A stretch of 64,000 bases of DNA from Streptomyces sp. CB01373 (GTDB lineage: Bacteria > Actinomycetota > Actinomycetes > Streptomycetales > Streptomycetaceae), in the NCBI RefSeq assembly GCF_002803075.1, contig NZ_NNBK01000006.1, positions 289,442-353,441 on the forward strand, in the 5' to 3' direction. The notes under the pieces were generated by a model. That model made no database searches. It was given only the letters and a program-made list of their open reading frames with translations, and was not told the DNA's origin. Below are positions 29,187 to 39,230 of this stretch, one piece after another. Each line of letters opens with the position of its first letter. Within the stretch, counting starts at the first letter, position 1. The position numbers and the translations under genes are program-made.

Positions 29187-29375
29187 ATGGACTACGTCTC
29201 CGCACTCGTTCCCCCGGTCGTCATGGCCGCGTTCTTCATCGCTCTGGTCAGGGTGATCGTGAAGACCCAGGGCGGGGCCGCCAAGGCCAAGGAGGACGCG
29301 GCCGTGGACGCCGCCCTCGCGCGCGCCCAGAGCGGCTCCCAGGCCACCGCGGCCGGTGCGCCCACCGACGCCTGA
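29187..29375 (+). CDS. Small single-pass membrane protein, unknown function
   Basis: The 62-aa protein (MDYVSALVPPVVMAAFFIALVRVIV) has one N-terminal transmembrane helix, then a charged stretch (KTQGGAAKAKEDAAVDAALARAQSG) and a short tail. The ATG at 29187 is preceded by TACTCT (29174-29179) with 7 nt between and no Shine-Dalgarno, so it is predicted leaderless. The same frame is open to 29169. It ends just before a strong terminator, so it is a one-gene transcript. Confidence 0.75.
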   Translation: MDYVSALVPPVVMAAFFIALVRVIVKTQGGAAKAKEDAAVDAALARAQSGSQATAAGAPTDA

Positions 29376-29380
29376 AACGA

Positions 29381-29430
29381 CGTACGACCCCGTGTGAGAG
29401 AACTTCACCACGGGGTCGTACGCCCTTTTT
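29381..29430 (+). terminator. Rho-independent terminator after the small membrane protein
   Basis: Two 14-nt arms (29381-29394 CGTACGACCCCGTG and 29409-29422) form a perfect stem around a 14-nt loop and are followed by CCCTTTTT. This is one of the few classic U-tract terminators in the window. Confidence 0.88.
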
Positions 29431-29499
29431 GTTCGCGTTTGACACTGATGGTGTAGTTCAGCACGCCATTGCCGGGATCTCCTACTAGGGTGCTGAGTT

Positions 29500-30000
29500 G
29501 TGCCTCGACCTCTTGGAGAACTCGAAGACGCGGTCATGACGCGGGTGTGGAAGTGGAACCGCCCGGTGACCGTTCGAGAAGTCCTGGAAGACCTTCAGCG
29601 GGAGAGGTCGATCGCGTACACCACGGTGATGACCGTTTTGGACAATCTCCATCACAAGGGCTGGGTGCGCCGCGAAGCCGAGGGCCGGGCCTATCGATAT
29701 GAGGCCGTCTCCACCCGTGCCGCCTACGCCGCCGCACTGATGAACGACGCCTGGTCCCAGAGCGACAACGCCGCCGCCGCTCTCGTCGCCTTCTTCGGGA
29801 TGATGAGCGACGAACAGCGGCAGGCCCTGCGGGATGCCGTACGCATCGTCGAAGGCACCGCCGAAGGCGCCATCGGGGGAACCGGCGCATCCGAAGTCAC
29901 CGGTGAAGTCCCGGATACCGCCCGAGCTCCGGATACCGGCGAAGCCCCGGATACCCGTGACGAGAACCCCGGTTCGGCGCGGGACGACCACGGGCGATAG
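29500..30000 (+). CDS. BlaI/MecI/CopY family winged-helix repressor
   Basis: The 166-aa protein has the family's N-terminal winged helix (LGELEDAVMTRVWKWNRPVTVREVLEDLQRERSIAYTTVMTVLDNLHHKGWVRREAEGRAYRYEAV) and a C-terminal dimerisation helix. A 45-residue low-complexity tail follows with PDT repeats (VPDTARAPDTGEAPDT). The GTG at 29500 has TAGGGT/TACTAG 8 nt upstream. A dyad ACAC-N5-GTGT near 29442-29454 resembles a loose BlaI box. No blaR or beta-lactamase is adjacent, so the target and signal are unknown. Confidence 0.88.
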   Translation: MPRPLGELEDAVMTRVWKWNRPVTVREVLEDLQRERSIAYTTVMTVLDNLHHKGWVRREAEGRAYRYEAVSTRAAYAAALMNDAWSQSDNAAAALVAFFGMMSDEQRQALRDAVRIVEGTAEGAIGGTGASEVTGEVPDTARAPDTGEAPDTRDENPGSARDDHGR

Positions 30001-30009
30001 CGTCCGCTC

Positions 30010-30543
30010 ATGTCCGTAGAACGCCCCGAAGAGACCGCAAAATCCATCACCGTCCGACGGGCCCGGACCGGCGATGTCCCCGCAGTGCGCGGACTGCTGG
30101 ACGCCTACGTTCGCGGGCGCATCCTGCTCGACAAAGCGACGGTCACGCTTTACGAGGACATCCAGGAGTTCTGGGTCGCCGAACGGGACGACAACGCCGA
30201 GGTCGTCGGCTGCGGCGCACTGCACGTGATGTGGGAAGACCTGGCGGAAGTGCGCACTCTCGCGGTGAAGCCGGGTCTGAAGGGCGCCGGCGTGGGGCAT
30301 CGGCTGCTGGAGAAGTTGCTGGAGACGGCACGTCTGCTCGGCGTTCGCCGCGTATTCTGTCTGACCTTCGAAGTGGACTTCTTCACCAACCACGGCTTCG
30401 TGGAGATCGGCGAGACGCCCGTCGACGCCGATGTCTACGCGGAGCTGCTGCGTTCCTATGACGAGGGCGTCGCGGAGTTCCTGGGTCTCGAACGAGTGAA
30501 ACCGAACACCCTGGGCAACAGCCGGATGCTTCTGCATCTGTGA
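30010..30543 (+). CDS. GNAT amino-acid N-acetyltransferase (ArgA/NAGS-like)
   Basis: The 177-aa GNAT protein (SITVRRARTGDVPAVRGLLDAYV, EVRTLAVKPGLKGAGVGHRLLEKLLETARLLGVRRVFCLTFEVDFFTNHGF) resembles the short actinobacterial N-acetylglutamate synthases, a glutamate-to-arginine entry enzyme such as Rv2747. The acetyl-CoA motif GLKGAGVGHRLL is present. The ATG at 30010 is predicted leaderless: TAGCGT (29998-30003) lies 6 nt upstream, and its TAG is the stop codon of the preceding repressor gene. The specificity for glutamate is inferred from the family. Confidence 0.82.
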   Translation: MSVERPEETAKSITVRRARTGDVPAVRGLLDAYVRGRILLDKATVTLYEDIQEFWVAERDDNAEVVGCGALHVMWEDLAEVRTLAVKPGLKGAGVGHRLLEKLLETARLLGVRRVFCLTFEVDFFTNHGFVEIGETPVDADVYAELLRSYDEGVAEFLGLERVKPNTLGNSRMLLHL

Positions 30544-30580
30544 TCGACATTCCCGCGGGCCGGCATGCCCGTGTTCCCTA

Positions 30581-30606
30581 TGTCCGAAACGCGCATGTTT
30601 CCGGAC
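30581..30606. repeat. Imperfect inverted repeat downstream of the acetyltransferase
   Basis: TCCGAAAC pairs with GTTTCCGGA across a 6-nt loop with one bulged C. It lies about 40 nt after the stop at 30543 and could be a weak terminator. Confidence 0.35.
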
Positions 30607-30654
30607 GGGGTGAGTGCCCGGTCTCTCCCAGGGGTTTGTGTTTTTCCCGCAAAA

Positions 30655-30700
30655 GCGGTTTGCTTTCCGGCGTACTGCTGTACTGCATATAACAGGGGAC
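30655..30700 (+). promoter_or_regulatory. Possible lsr2 promoter region
   Basis: TTGCTT at 30660-30665 and TATAAC at 30688-30693 are -35/-10-like, but the 22-nt spacing is longer than ideal. The stretch 30630-30700 is unusually AT-rich for this chromosome, which suits a regulatory region; Lsr2 itself prefers AT-rich DNA, so autoregulation is plausible. Confidence 0.35.
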
Positions 30701-30760
30701 GGCGAATCGGGCGGACGCCGACCATCCCCGGTCCTCACGTTATCGATGAAAGGAAATCCG

Positions 30761-31096
30761 GTGGCACAGAAGGTTCAGGTCCTTCTTGTCGACGACCTCG
30801 ACGGCGGCGAGGCGGACGAGACCGTGACGTTCGCGTTGGACGGCAAGACCTACGAGATCGATCTCACCACTGCCAATGCGGACAAGCTCCGTGGTCTTCT
30901 CGAGCCGTACCTCAAGAGCGGCCGGCGTACCGGTGGCCGTGCTTCGGGCGGACGCGGAAAGGCGCGTGCCGCTGCCGGCGGCAGCCAGGACACCGCGCAG
31001 ATCCGCGCCTGGGCCAAGGAGAACGGCTACGAGGTCAACGACCGCGGCCGGGTCCCCGCGACCATTCGCGAGGCCTACGAGAAGGCCAACGGCTGA
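30761..31096 (+). CDS. lsr2: Nucleoid-associated xenogeneic silencer Lsr2
   Basis: Lsr2 is the actinobacterial H-NS analogue that bridges AT-rich DNA and silences foreign and specialised-metabolism genes. The 111-aa protein has the N-terminal oligomerisation domain (AQKVQVLLVDDLDGGEADETVTFALDGKTYEIDLT). A basic Gly/Arg-rich linker leads to a C-terminal DNA-binding domain TAQIRAWAKENGYEVNDRGRVPATIREAYEKANG, whose RGR minor-groove hook is at residues 95-97. The GTG at 30761 follows AAAGGA by 6 nt; an ATG at 30746 overlaps that ribosome site and is unlikely. The 3' end overlaps the convergent gene by 22 bp. Confidence 0.96.
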   Translation: MAQKVQVLLVDDLDGGEADETVTFALDGKTYEIDLTTANADKLRGLLEPYLKSGRRTGGRASGGRGKARAAAGGSQDTAQIRAWAKENGYEVNDRGRVPATIREAYEKANG

Positions 31097-31764
31097 TCAG
31101 GGGCCGATGTCTGCCCCTCGCGGAACGGGAACGGCTGGGCGCACGCGCGCCGCAGCCGGATCCGGTGGACGTGTGTCGCCACCGTGTCCACCAGGCGTAC
31201 GAGATCGGGGGCGCCCCCACGGCCCCCCATGGCCGACAACGTCGGCAGCGAGGCCTCGACCTCGCACCCGGGCCCGGGGGGCCGCAGCCACACGGCGGCC
31301 CCCTGTGAAGCCGAGCGCGAACCGGAGCGGCCGGGGCTGAGCGGCCGCGGCCCGAGCGGACCGGCGCCCGGAGGCGGCGGCGCGTCCATCAGCGAGCCCG
31401 CGCCCAGCGCCACCACGTCCAGGCCGAGCGCCGACGGGCCCCACTCCAGCCACTCCAGCAGCCCCGGCAGCTCCTCCGCGCTTCCCGCGGCCACCAGCAG
31501 CCCCATCCGGTCCCCCCGCGCGGCCACCGGAGAGCCGGGCCTCAGATGGCGCAGCGCCGCACGTCCGGCCTCGGCGGGCACGTCCAGCACGTCGAAACGG
31601 CGGCCCACGACAAGTCGCAGCGGCACTCCGGGCACCGTGGCCCAGCCCAGTTCGTTCTCGTACCAGTGCCGCCCATGCCCCCAGTCCCGCTCCCGGTCGC
31701 CGGGGGCCGGCGGCCGACGGGGAGAAGGAACCGGAACGGGGACCGTGGAAGGGCTGCCGACCAT
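31075..31764 (-). CDS. Hypothetical protein, possible primase-polymerase N-terminal relative
   Basis: I do not recognise this firmly. The 229-aa protein starts with a Pro-rich segment (TVPVPVPSPRRPPAPGD), then WYENELGWATVPGVPLRLVVGRRFDVLDVPAEAGRAALRHL. That loosely resembles the N-terminal part of Streptomyces proteins annotated as bifunctional DNA primase/polymerase-like. The later part is Pro/Gly-rich and ends in a basic segment (THVHRIRLRRACAQPFPFREGQ). No catalytic acidic triad can be identified with confidence. It overlaps lsr2 tail to tail by 22 bp and diverges from clpC across 453 bp. Confidence 0.6.
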   Translation of the reverse strand: MVGSPSTVPVPVPSPRRPPAPGDRERDWGHGRHWYENELGWATVPGVPLRLVVGRRFDVLDVPAEAGRAALRHLRPGSPVAARGDRMGLLVAAGSAEELPGLLEWLEWGPSALGLDVVALGAGSLMDAPPPPGAGPLGPRPLSPGRSGSRSASQGAAVWLRPPGPGCEVEASLPTLSAMGGRGGAPDLVRLVDTVATHVHRIRLRRACAQPFPFREGQTSAPDQPLAFS

Positions 31765-32217
31765 GTCTGGGAAACCACCCGAAACGCACCGGAGTCACGC
31801 TCGGTACCGGTTCGCTTGCGAAGTGTGCCGAAGAAGAGGGGTCCGCGGGGGCGGGAAAGGGCGCAAGGTTGTTCGCCCATAGCTGAGGGAACCCGGGCAC
31901 TCGGCATGCATTGTCAGTCGGTGCGGGTAAGACATGCCTAGTGGGAGGGGGCGACACGCAGACGGCACCCGGGCAGCGGAGTCTCACGTTCGCCATCGGC
32001 GTACTGGCGACTGGGGTAACTGCCTGGCCTGCGGGAACATCGTCTCGCACTATCGGGTTGGAGCAGTTGTCGGCGTTCGGGGTCAGGAGGCAGCGTTGGT
32101 TCTCGGTCCGGTGTCGGCAGTTGGAATGAGCGGTCCCCGCTTGCGGGACTAAGCTGCGGAAGGACAGGGAGGGGAAGTTCCCCCCCACTGCCTGACCGCT
32201 CTGAGGAGCGATTAACG
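31765..32217. other. 453-bp gene-free clpC upstream region
   Basis: No credible gene fits here. It holds a perfect ClgR-type box at 31988-32001 and a near match at 31871-31884 (GTTCGC, 5 nt, GCT). It is the most likely place for the clpC promoter, but I could not pick a clear -10/-35 pair. Confidence 0.7.
31988..32001 (+). promoter_or_regulatory. ClgR box upstream of clpC
   Basis: GTTCGC, 5 nt, then GCG is exactly the consensus I recall for the Streptomyces activator ClgR, which induces clpP1, clpC and lon. It lies about 215 bp before the clpC start codon. That distance implies a long leader or a promoter close to the box. Confidence 0.7.
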
Positions 32218-34743
<2,526 letters not shown>

Positions 34744-35168
34744 GCCTCAGCGACAACCGAGAGGGGCCGGTGCCTTCGGGCACCGGCCCCTCTCGCGTGC
34801 CCGCGTGTCCGGGTGTCCCCCTGAGACGTGGGCCACATGGCCTCCGTCACAAGGGAAGGGCGCCCACCCCCGCTCCCCGGTGACAAGGCACACAAGCCCT
34901 CCGGGCCGTACTACGGCGCTTAGTGGAAACAGGGGGCGAAAAGCGGATATTCAGGGCGGTGGAATGCTGTGCGTGAGCCCCTATATGTGGCATTTGTACT
35001 GAATGCGGAAGACGTCAAGAGACGTACGACACTGCCCTCTCTTACTATTTTCTGTCGTAGTGGGGGTGTTTGAACGTCGGTGACCGGCGGGGTTACCAAG
35101 GGATGGCCCGCCCGGCGAAGGCACATGCGTCCGGGTGGTTCTCATGTCCCCGACCTCCAGAGGTATTG
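34744..35168. other. 425-bp gene-free region between clpC and the M23 peptidase
   Basis: It contains the clpC terminator and then about 370 bp that are AT-rich for this genome, especially 34975-35070. Short dyads are present: GGCGGG (35086-35091) can pair with CCCGCC (35107-35112), and ACGACA can pair with TGTCGT around 35025-35055. This may be a structured leader for the peptidase gene, but I cannot assign a riboswitch class. Confidence 0.5.
34759..34794 (+). terminator. clpC terminator with UUCG tetraloop
   Basis: A perfect 16-bp stem (GAGAGGGGCCGGTGCC) is closed by a TTCG loop, 15 nt after the clpC stop codon. There is no U-tract, as is common in Streptomyces. Confidence 0.88.
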
Positions 35169-35741
35169 ATGTTCCAGCGCGCCACGTCCCGCTCCGCCCG
35201 TACGACCAAGCTCCGTACCCGCGCCGCCGTTCTGGCCGCCGGTCTGGGGGTCTCCGTCGCCCTGGGTGCGGGAGTAGCGTCCGCCGCCGACAACACGGCG
35301 CCCGCCGCCGCGCAGTCGGCCGTCGCCTGGACCGCGCCGGTGAAGCAGTTCGCGCTCAGCGCCGGCTTCAACCAGGCCGGCGGTCACTGGGCGCACAAGC
35401 ACAGCGGCCAGGACTTCGCCGTGCCGACCGGCACCAAGGTCGTCGCCGCGCACGGCGGCACCGTCGTCAAGGCCGGTTCCAACGGCGCCGGCGACGGCCC
35501 CGCCTACGGCAACGCCGTCGTCATCAAGCACGCCAACGGCACGTACTCCCAGTACGCCCACCTGTCCCGCGTCGACGTCAGGGTCGGCCAGGTCGTGGGC
35601 GCCGGTCAGCACATAGCCCTGTCCGGCAACACCGGCAACTCCACCGGCCCGCACCTGCACTTCGAGATCCGCACCACGCCGAACTACGGCTCCGCGCTCA
35701 ACCCGCTCGCCTACCTGCGCTCGCACGGCGTGGCGGTCTGA
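35169..35741 (+). CDS. Secreted M23-family peptidoglycan endopeptidase
   Basis: The 190-aa protein has a signal peptide (basic MFQRATSRSARTTKLRTRAAVLAAG, then a hydrophobic core) with a likely cut after VASA near residue 39. The LytM/M23 domain that follows has zinc ligands in HSGQDFA and in HLHFEI, plus the usual GGTVVKAG and GNTGNSTGPHLHF strands. It is expected to cut peptidoglycan cross-links during growth or development. The ATG at 35169 has AGAGG 6 nt upstream. There are no extra cell-wall-binding domains. Its long AT-rich leader could carry post-transcriptional control. Confidence 0.92.
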   Translation: MFQRATSRSARTTKLRTRAAVLAAGLGVSVALGAGVASAADNTAPAAAQSAVAWTAPVKQFALSAGFNQAGGHWAHKHSGQDFAVPTGTKVVAAHGGTVVKAGSNGAGDGPAYGNAVVIKHANGTYSQYAHLSRVDVRVGQVVGAGQHIALSGNTGNSTGPHLHFEIRTTPNYGSALNPLAYLRSHGVAV

Positions 35742-35761
35742 CCGGACGGACACCGCACCGA

Positions 35762-35796
35762 ACCGCCGCCCCGCTGGCCAACAGCGGGGCGGCGGT
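35762..35796. terminator. Bidirectional hairpin between the M23 peptidase and the TetR gene
   Basis: A perfect 15-bp stem (ACCGCCGCCCCGCTG) with a 5-nt loop lies between two convergent stop codons (35741 and 35801). Confidence 0.85.
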
Positions 35797-35800
35797 CGTG

Positions 35801-36400
35801 TCAGGCCTCCTGCGTGCCCCGGTGCGCCTGGGTCACCAGGTCGATGGCGACCTCCAGGACGGCCTTGCGCCGCTCCTCGGGGTCGCCTTCGATGTCCTGC
35901 ATGACGAACATCCCGGCGTGCAGCGTGAAGATGGCGCTGACGCAGCGGACCTGGTCGGCCAGGCTCGCGCCCGGGTCGATGATGATGTCCCGCAGACCGC
36001 GCATCCGGTCCTTGAAGGTGTCCCCGATGCGCAGCTCCCGTACGGTCGCCTGGTTCTCCTGCATGAAGCGGAACAGCGGTGCCGCGCCGGCGAGCGCCTG
36101 GTCGTAGCGGCGGACGATCTCCTGCTTGGTCTCCAGCGTGTGGGGCTGAAGCCGGCCCCACTCGATCAGGTCCTCCATCGGCCGGGTGAGGCTTTCGAAC
36201 AGGCTGACGAGGATCTCTTCCTTCGTCTTGAAGTGGTAGTACAGAGCGGCCTTGGTGACGTCGAGGCGCTCGGCGATCTCGCGCAGCGAGGTCTTCTCGT
36301 AGCCCTGCTCGGCGAAGAGTTCGAGTGCCACGTCCTGGATGCGCTGGCGGGTGTTCCCGCGGCGCTGCTGCTGCCTGGTGCCGTCCATCGTGACATCCAT
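35801..36400 (-). CDS. TetR family repressor, divergent from an MFS exporter
   Basis: The 199-aa protein has an N-terminal TetR helix-turn-helix (TRQRIQDVALELFAEQGYEKTSLREIAERLDVTKAALYYHFKTKEEIL) and a C-terminal ligand domain (RFMQENQATVRELRIG, AIFTLHAGMFVM). The ATG at 36400 is preceded by GGAGGAG with a 7-nt gap. The gene diverges from the DHA2-type exporter across a 151-bp region filled with palindromes. This is the usual layout of an autorepressed, drug-inducible efflux pair, so it probably represses both itself and the exporter. The inducer is unknown. Confidence 0.92.
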   Translation of the reverse strand: MDVTMDGTRQQQRRGNTRQRIQDVALELFAEQGYEKTSLREIAERLDVTKAALYYHFKTKEEILVSLFESLTRPMEDLIEWGRLQPHTLETKQEIVRRYDQALAGAAPLFRFMQENQATVRELRIGDTFKDRMRGLRDIIIDPGASLADQVRCVSAIFTLHAGMFVMQDIEGDPEERRKAVLEVAIDLVTQAHRGTQEA

Positions 36401-36435
36401 CCTCGTACTCCTCCGTGCTCCCTGGACACCTTGCC

Positions 36436-36521
36436 TGCCGGCCGGCCGGCAAAACTTACTTGACGACCGGCTAGTTAAGGGTCTACTTTCCAGAGTGTAG
36501 TCAACTTGCCGGTCGGCAAGT
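36436..36521. promoter_or_regulatory. Palindromic operators in the TetR/MFS intergenic region
   Basis: Three dyads are visible: TGCCGGCCGGCCGGCA (36436-36451, perfect), ACTTGACGACCGGCTAGT (36458-36475, imperfect) and ACTTGCCGGTCGGCAAGT (36504-36521, perfect arms around a 2-nt centre). The last two share the frame ACTTG-CG-N2-CGG-AGT and so look like two copies of the same TetR site, which would cover both promoters. Confidence 0.72.
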
Positions 36522-36551
36522 AAGTACCAATCGGCTGGGGGAGTAGGACGG

Positions 36552-38144
36552 ATGGCTGACACCGTGAAGGACGGGCCGCAGACGGCCCAGGCCGGCAAGC
36601 AACCCAGGAGCGTGCGGGTCGTCCTGCTCGCCCTGATGATCGCGATGATGCTCGCGATGCTCGACAACATGATCGTGGGCACCGCGATGCCGACGATCGT
36701 CGGTGAACTCGGCGGCCTTCAGCACCTGTCCTGGGTCGTCACCGCCTACACCCTGGCGACCGCCGCCGCCACCCCGCTGTGGGGCAAGCTCGGCGACATG
36801 TACGGGCGCAAGGGCGCCTTCATGACCTCGATCGTCATCTTCCTGATCGGCTCCGCGCTGAGCGGCATGGCCCAGAACATGGGCGAGCTGATCGGCTTCC
36901 GCGCCATTCAGGGTCTCGGCGCGGGCGGTCTGATGGTCGGCGTGATGGCCATCATCGGCGACCTGATACCGCCGCGGGAGCGCGGCAAGTACCAGGGCAT
37001 GATCGCCGGCGTCATGGCGCTCGCGATGATCGGCGGCCCCCTGGTCGGCGGCACGATCACCGACAACTGGGGCTGGCGCTGGTCCTTCTACATCAACCTC
37101 CCTCTCGGCGCGGTGGCGCTCGTCGCGATCAGCGCCGTACTGCACCTGCCGAAGAAGCGCTCCCAGGCGCGGATCGACTACCTGGGCGCCGTGCTGCTGA
37201 CCGTCGGCATCAGCTCCATCGTGCTCGTCACCACCTGGGGTGGTTCGGAATACGCCTGGACCTCCGCGCGGATCATGGAACTGATCGCCATCGGTGTCGC
37301 CGCGCTCGTCGGGTTCGTGCTCTGGCAGACCAGGGCCGCCGAGCCGATCCTGCCGCTGCACATCTTCCGCAGCCTCAACTTCAGCCTGATGTCGCTGATC
37401 GGCTTCATCACCGGCTTCGTGATGTTCGGCGCGGTGCTCTTCCTGCCTCTCTACCAGCAGTCGGTGCAGGGCGCCTCCGCGACCAACTCCGGTCTGCTGC
37501 TCCTGCCGATGCTGGCCGCGATGATGGTCGTGTCGCTGATCGCGGGCCGGGTCACCACCAGCAGCGGCCGGTACAAGGTCTTCCCGGTCGTCGGCAGCGT
37601 GCTGATGATCGCCGGGCTGTACCTGCTGTCCCTCATGGACACCGGCACCACCCGCTTCACCTCCGGCCTCTACATGGCCGTCCTGGGCGCGGGCATGGGC
37701 TGCCTGATGCAGATCACCATGCTGGTCGCGCAGAACAGCGTGGAGCTGAGGGACATGGGCGTGGCCTCCTCGTCCACCACCCTCTTCCGTACGCTCGGCT
37801 CCTCCTTCGGCGTCGCGATCATGGGCGCGCTGTTCAACAACCGCGTCCAGCACGAGATGGCCGAGCGGGCCGGCGCCCTGGGCCGCGGGATCACCGAGAA
37901 GTCCGCGCAGCTCGACGCGGCGAGCCTCGCCAAGCTGCCGGCCCAGGCCCGCGAGGCCTACCAGCACGCGGTGTCCGCCGGCACGCACTCGGCGTTCCTG
38001 CTGGGTTCCGTGGTGGCGGTGGCCGCGCTCCTGGCGGCGGTGTTCGTCAAGGAGGTCCCCCTGAGGGGAGCGGGACCGGCCGCGGCCGAGCCGGAGTCCA
38101 AGGACGGCGCGGCAGCCCCCGATGGCGTCGCGGAGACGGTCTGA
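36552..38144 (+). CDS. DHA2-type major facilitator drug exporter (14 TM helices)
   Basis: The 530-aa protein has about 14 hydrophobic helices, with MFS motif A (GKLGDMYGRKGAF) after TM2 and motif C-like GGPLVGGTITDNWGWRWSFYINLPLG, typical of the EmrB/QacA family. These proteins export drugs or metabolites by proton antiport. The C-terminal tail is Ala/Pro/Glu-rich. Its ATG at 36552 follows GGGGGAG. It is controlled by the divergent TetR protein, so an antibiotic-like or envelope-active inducer is likely, but the substrate is not readable. Confidence 0.92.
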   Translation: MADTVKDGPQTAQAGKQPRSVRVVLLALMIAMMLAMLDNMIVGTAMPTIVGELGGLQHLSWVVTAYTLATAAATPLWGKLGDMYGRKGAFMTSIVIFLIGSALSGMAQNMGELIGFRAIQGLGAGGLMVGVMAIIGDLIPPRERGKYQGMIAGVMALAMIGGPLVGGTITDNWGWRWSFYINLPLGAVALVAISAVLHLPKKRSQARIDYLGAVLLTVGISSIVLVTTWGGSEYAWTSARIMELIAIGVAALVGFVLWQTRAAEPILPLHIFRSLNFSLMSLIGFITGFVMFGAVLFLPLYQQSVQGASATNSGLLLLPMLAAMMVVSLIAGRVTTSSGRYKVFPVVGSVLMIAGLYLLSLMDTGTTRFTSGLYMAVLGAGMGCLMQITMLVAQNSVELRDMGVASSSTTLFRTLGSSFGVAIMGALFNNRVQHEMAERAGALGRGITEKSAQLDAASLAKLPAQAREAYQHAVSAGTHSAFLLGSVVAVAALLAAVFVKEVPLRGAGPAAAEPESKDGAAAPDGVAETV

Positions 38145-38151
38145 ACCATCA

Positions 38152-38191
38152 CGGAAGGTCCCCGGCACCACACGGTGCCGGGGACCTTCCG
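38152..38191 (+). terminator. Strong hairpin terminator after the MFS exporter
   Basis: A perfect 18-bp stem (CGGAAGGTCCCCGGCACC) with an ACAC loop lies 7 nt after the stop codon. There is no U-tract. Confidence 0.88.
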
Positions 38192-38277
38192 CGTGCCCGC
38201 GTGCTGCCCCCGAGCCGCCGCCGGGTGCCGTCCCCGAGCCCCGGCCGGTTGTCAGTGCCCCGTGCCACCATCGGCGT

Positions 38278-38724
38278 ATGGAAGCGGTGGCGGGCAGGAT
38301 GCGGCAGCTACGGCTGGCCAAGGACGCCATGGACCGGGACTGGGCGGACCCGGACCTCGACCTGGACACGGTCGCGGCCCACGCCGGGTATTCGCGCTAC
38401 CACTTCATACGGGCCTTCAAGGAGGCCTACGGCGAGACGCCCGGCCAGTACCTGACCCACCGCCGCATCGAGCGGGCCGAGGACCTGCTGCGCACCGCGA
38501 ACCTGTCGGTGACCGAGATCTGCAACCTGGTCGGCTTCAGCAGCCTGGGCACGTTCTCGACCCGGTTCAAGGCCTGGACGGGGCTCACCCCGAGTGAGTA
38601 CCGCGCACGGCACGTCGGCCGTGGGGCCGCGCTCATCCCCGGGTGCTACGCCATGCTCTGGGCCGGCGGTTTCCGGCCCGGCTCGGCCCGGGAGCGGCGG
38701 AGCAATTCCGAAGAAGCGGGCTGA
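38278..38724 (+). CDS. AraC-family transcriptional regulator (short, DNA-binding domain only)
   Basis: The 148-aa protein is almost only the AraC DNA-binding domain with its two helix-turn-helices: LDLDTVAAHAGYSRYHFIRAFKEAYGETPGQYLTHRRIERAEDLLRTANLSVTEICNLVGFSSLGTFSTRFKAWTGLTPSEYR. A short unrelated tail follows. No N-terminal ligand domain is present, as in SoxS or MarA. The ATG at 38278 lacks a Shine-Dalgarno. It precedes a VOC protein by 58 nt, which it may regulate, as in common AraC-VOC pairs. Confidence 0.88.
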   Translation: MEAVAGRMRQLRLAKDAMDRDWADPDLDLDTVAAHAGYSRYHFIRAFKEAYGETPGQYLTHRRIERAEDLLRTANLSVTEICNLVGFSSLGTFSTRFKAWTGLTPSEYRARHVGRGAALIPGCYAMLWAGGFRPGSARERRSNSEEAG

Positions 38725-38782
38725 CCGCGGCGCTGCCTACCGTGGCAGGGAAACAGCACCTCGCAACCGCCGGGAGAAAGCC

Positions 38783-39226
38783 ATGATCAAGGGGATCGCC
38801 ATCACCACCGTCTGGGTCCTCGACCAGGACCGGGCCAAGGAGTTCTACACGCAGAAGCTCGGCCTGGAGATCCGTACGGACATGACCATGGGGGACGGCG
38901 GGATGCGCTGGCTCACCGTCGGCGCCCCCGACCAGCCCGACGTCGAGCTGACCCTCATGGTTCCCGGGCCGCCCGCGATGGACCCCGAGTCCGCCGAGAT
39001 GGTCAGGAAGCTGGTCGCCAAGGGCGCCTTGGGCGCGGGAGTGCTGGCCACCGACGACATCCACGGCGACTACAAGAGGCTCAAGGACCGCGGGGTGGAG
39101 TTCCTCCAGGAACCGCAGGAGCGCCCCTACGGCACCGAGGCGCTCTTCCGCGACGACTCGGGCAACTGGTTCTCCTTCACCCAGCGGCGCGAGGGGGACC
39201 TGGACCTGGACAAGGACTGGAGCTGA
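38783..39226 (+). CDS. VOC (glyoxalase/bleomycin-resistance fold) family protein
   Basis: The 147-aa protein has the paired beta-alpha-beta-beta-beta modules of the vicinal-oxygen-chelate fold: VWVLDQDRAKEFYTQKLGLEIRTDM, RWLTVGA, GVLATDDIHGDYKRLKDRGVEFLQEPQERPYGTEALFRDDSGNWFSFTQ. Members bind metals or small hydrophobic drugs, so this could be an enzyme or a binding protein. The Glu/His metal ligands cannot be assigned without an alignment. The ATG at 38783 follows GGGAGAAAG. It ends 4 nt before the convergent cseC. Confidence 0.85.
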   Translation: MIKGIAITTVWVLDQDRAKEFYTQKLGLEIRTDMTMGDGGMRWLTVGAPDQPDVELTLMVPGPPAMDPESAEMVRKLVAKGALGAGVLATDDIHGDYKRLKDRGVEFLQEPQERPYGTEALFRDDSGNWFSFTQRREGDLDLDKDWS

Positions 39227-39230
39227 GAGC

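Noticed and set aside
29442..29454. BlaI operator box before the BlaI-like gene
   Set aside because: The dyad is short and does not match TACANNTGTA well, so I did not list it as a separate site.
34795..35168. ydaO/yuaA c-di-AMP riboswitch before the M23 peptidase
   Set aside because: I could not find the class's conserved blocks (for example the GGGGGACCC and GGGUGAAUCC-like elements). Only generic GC dyads are present.
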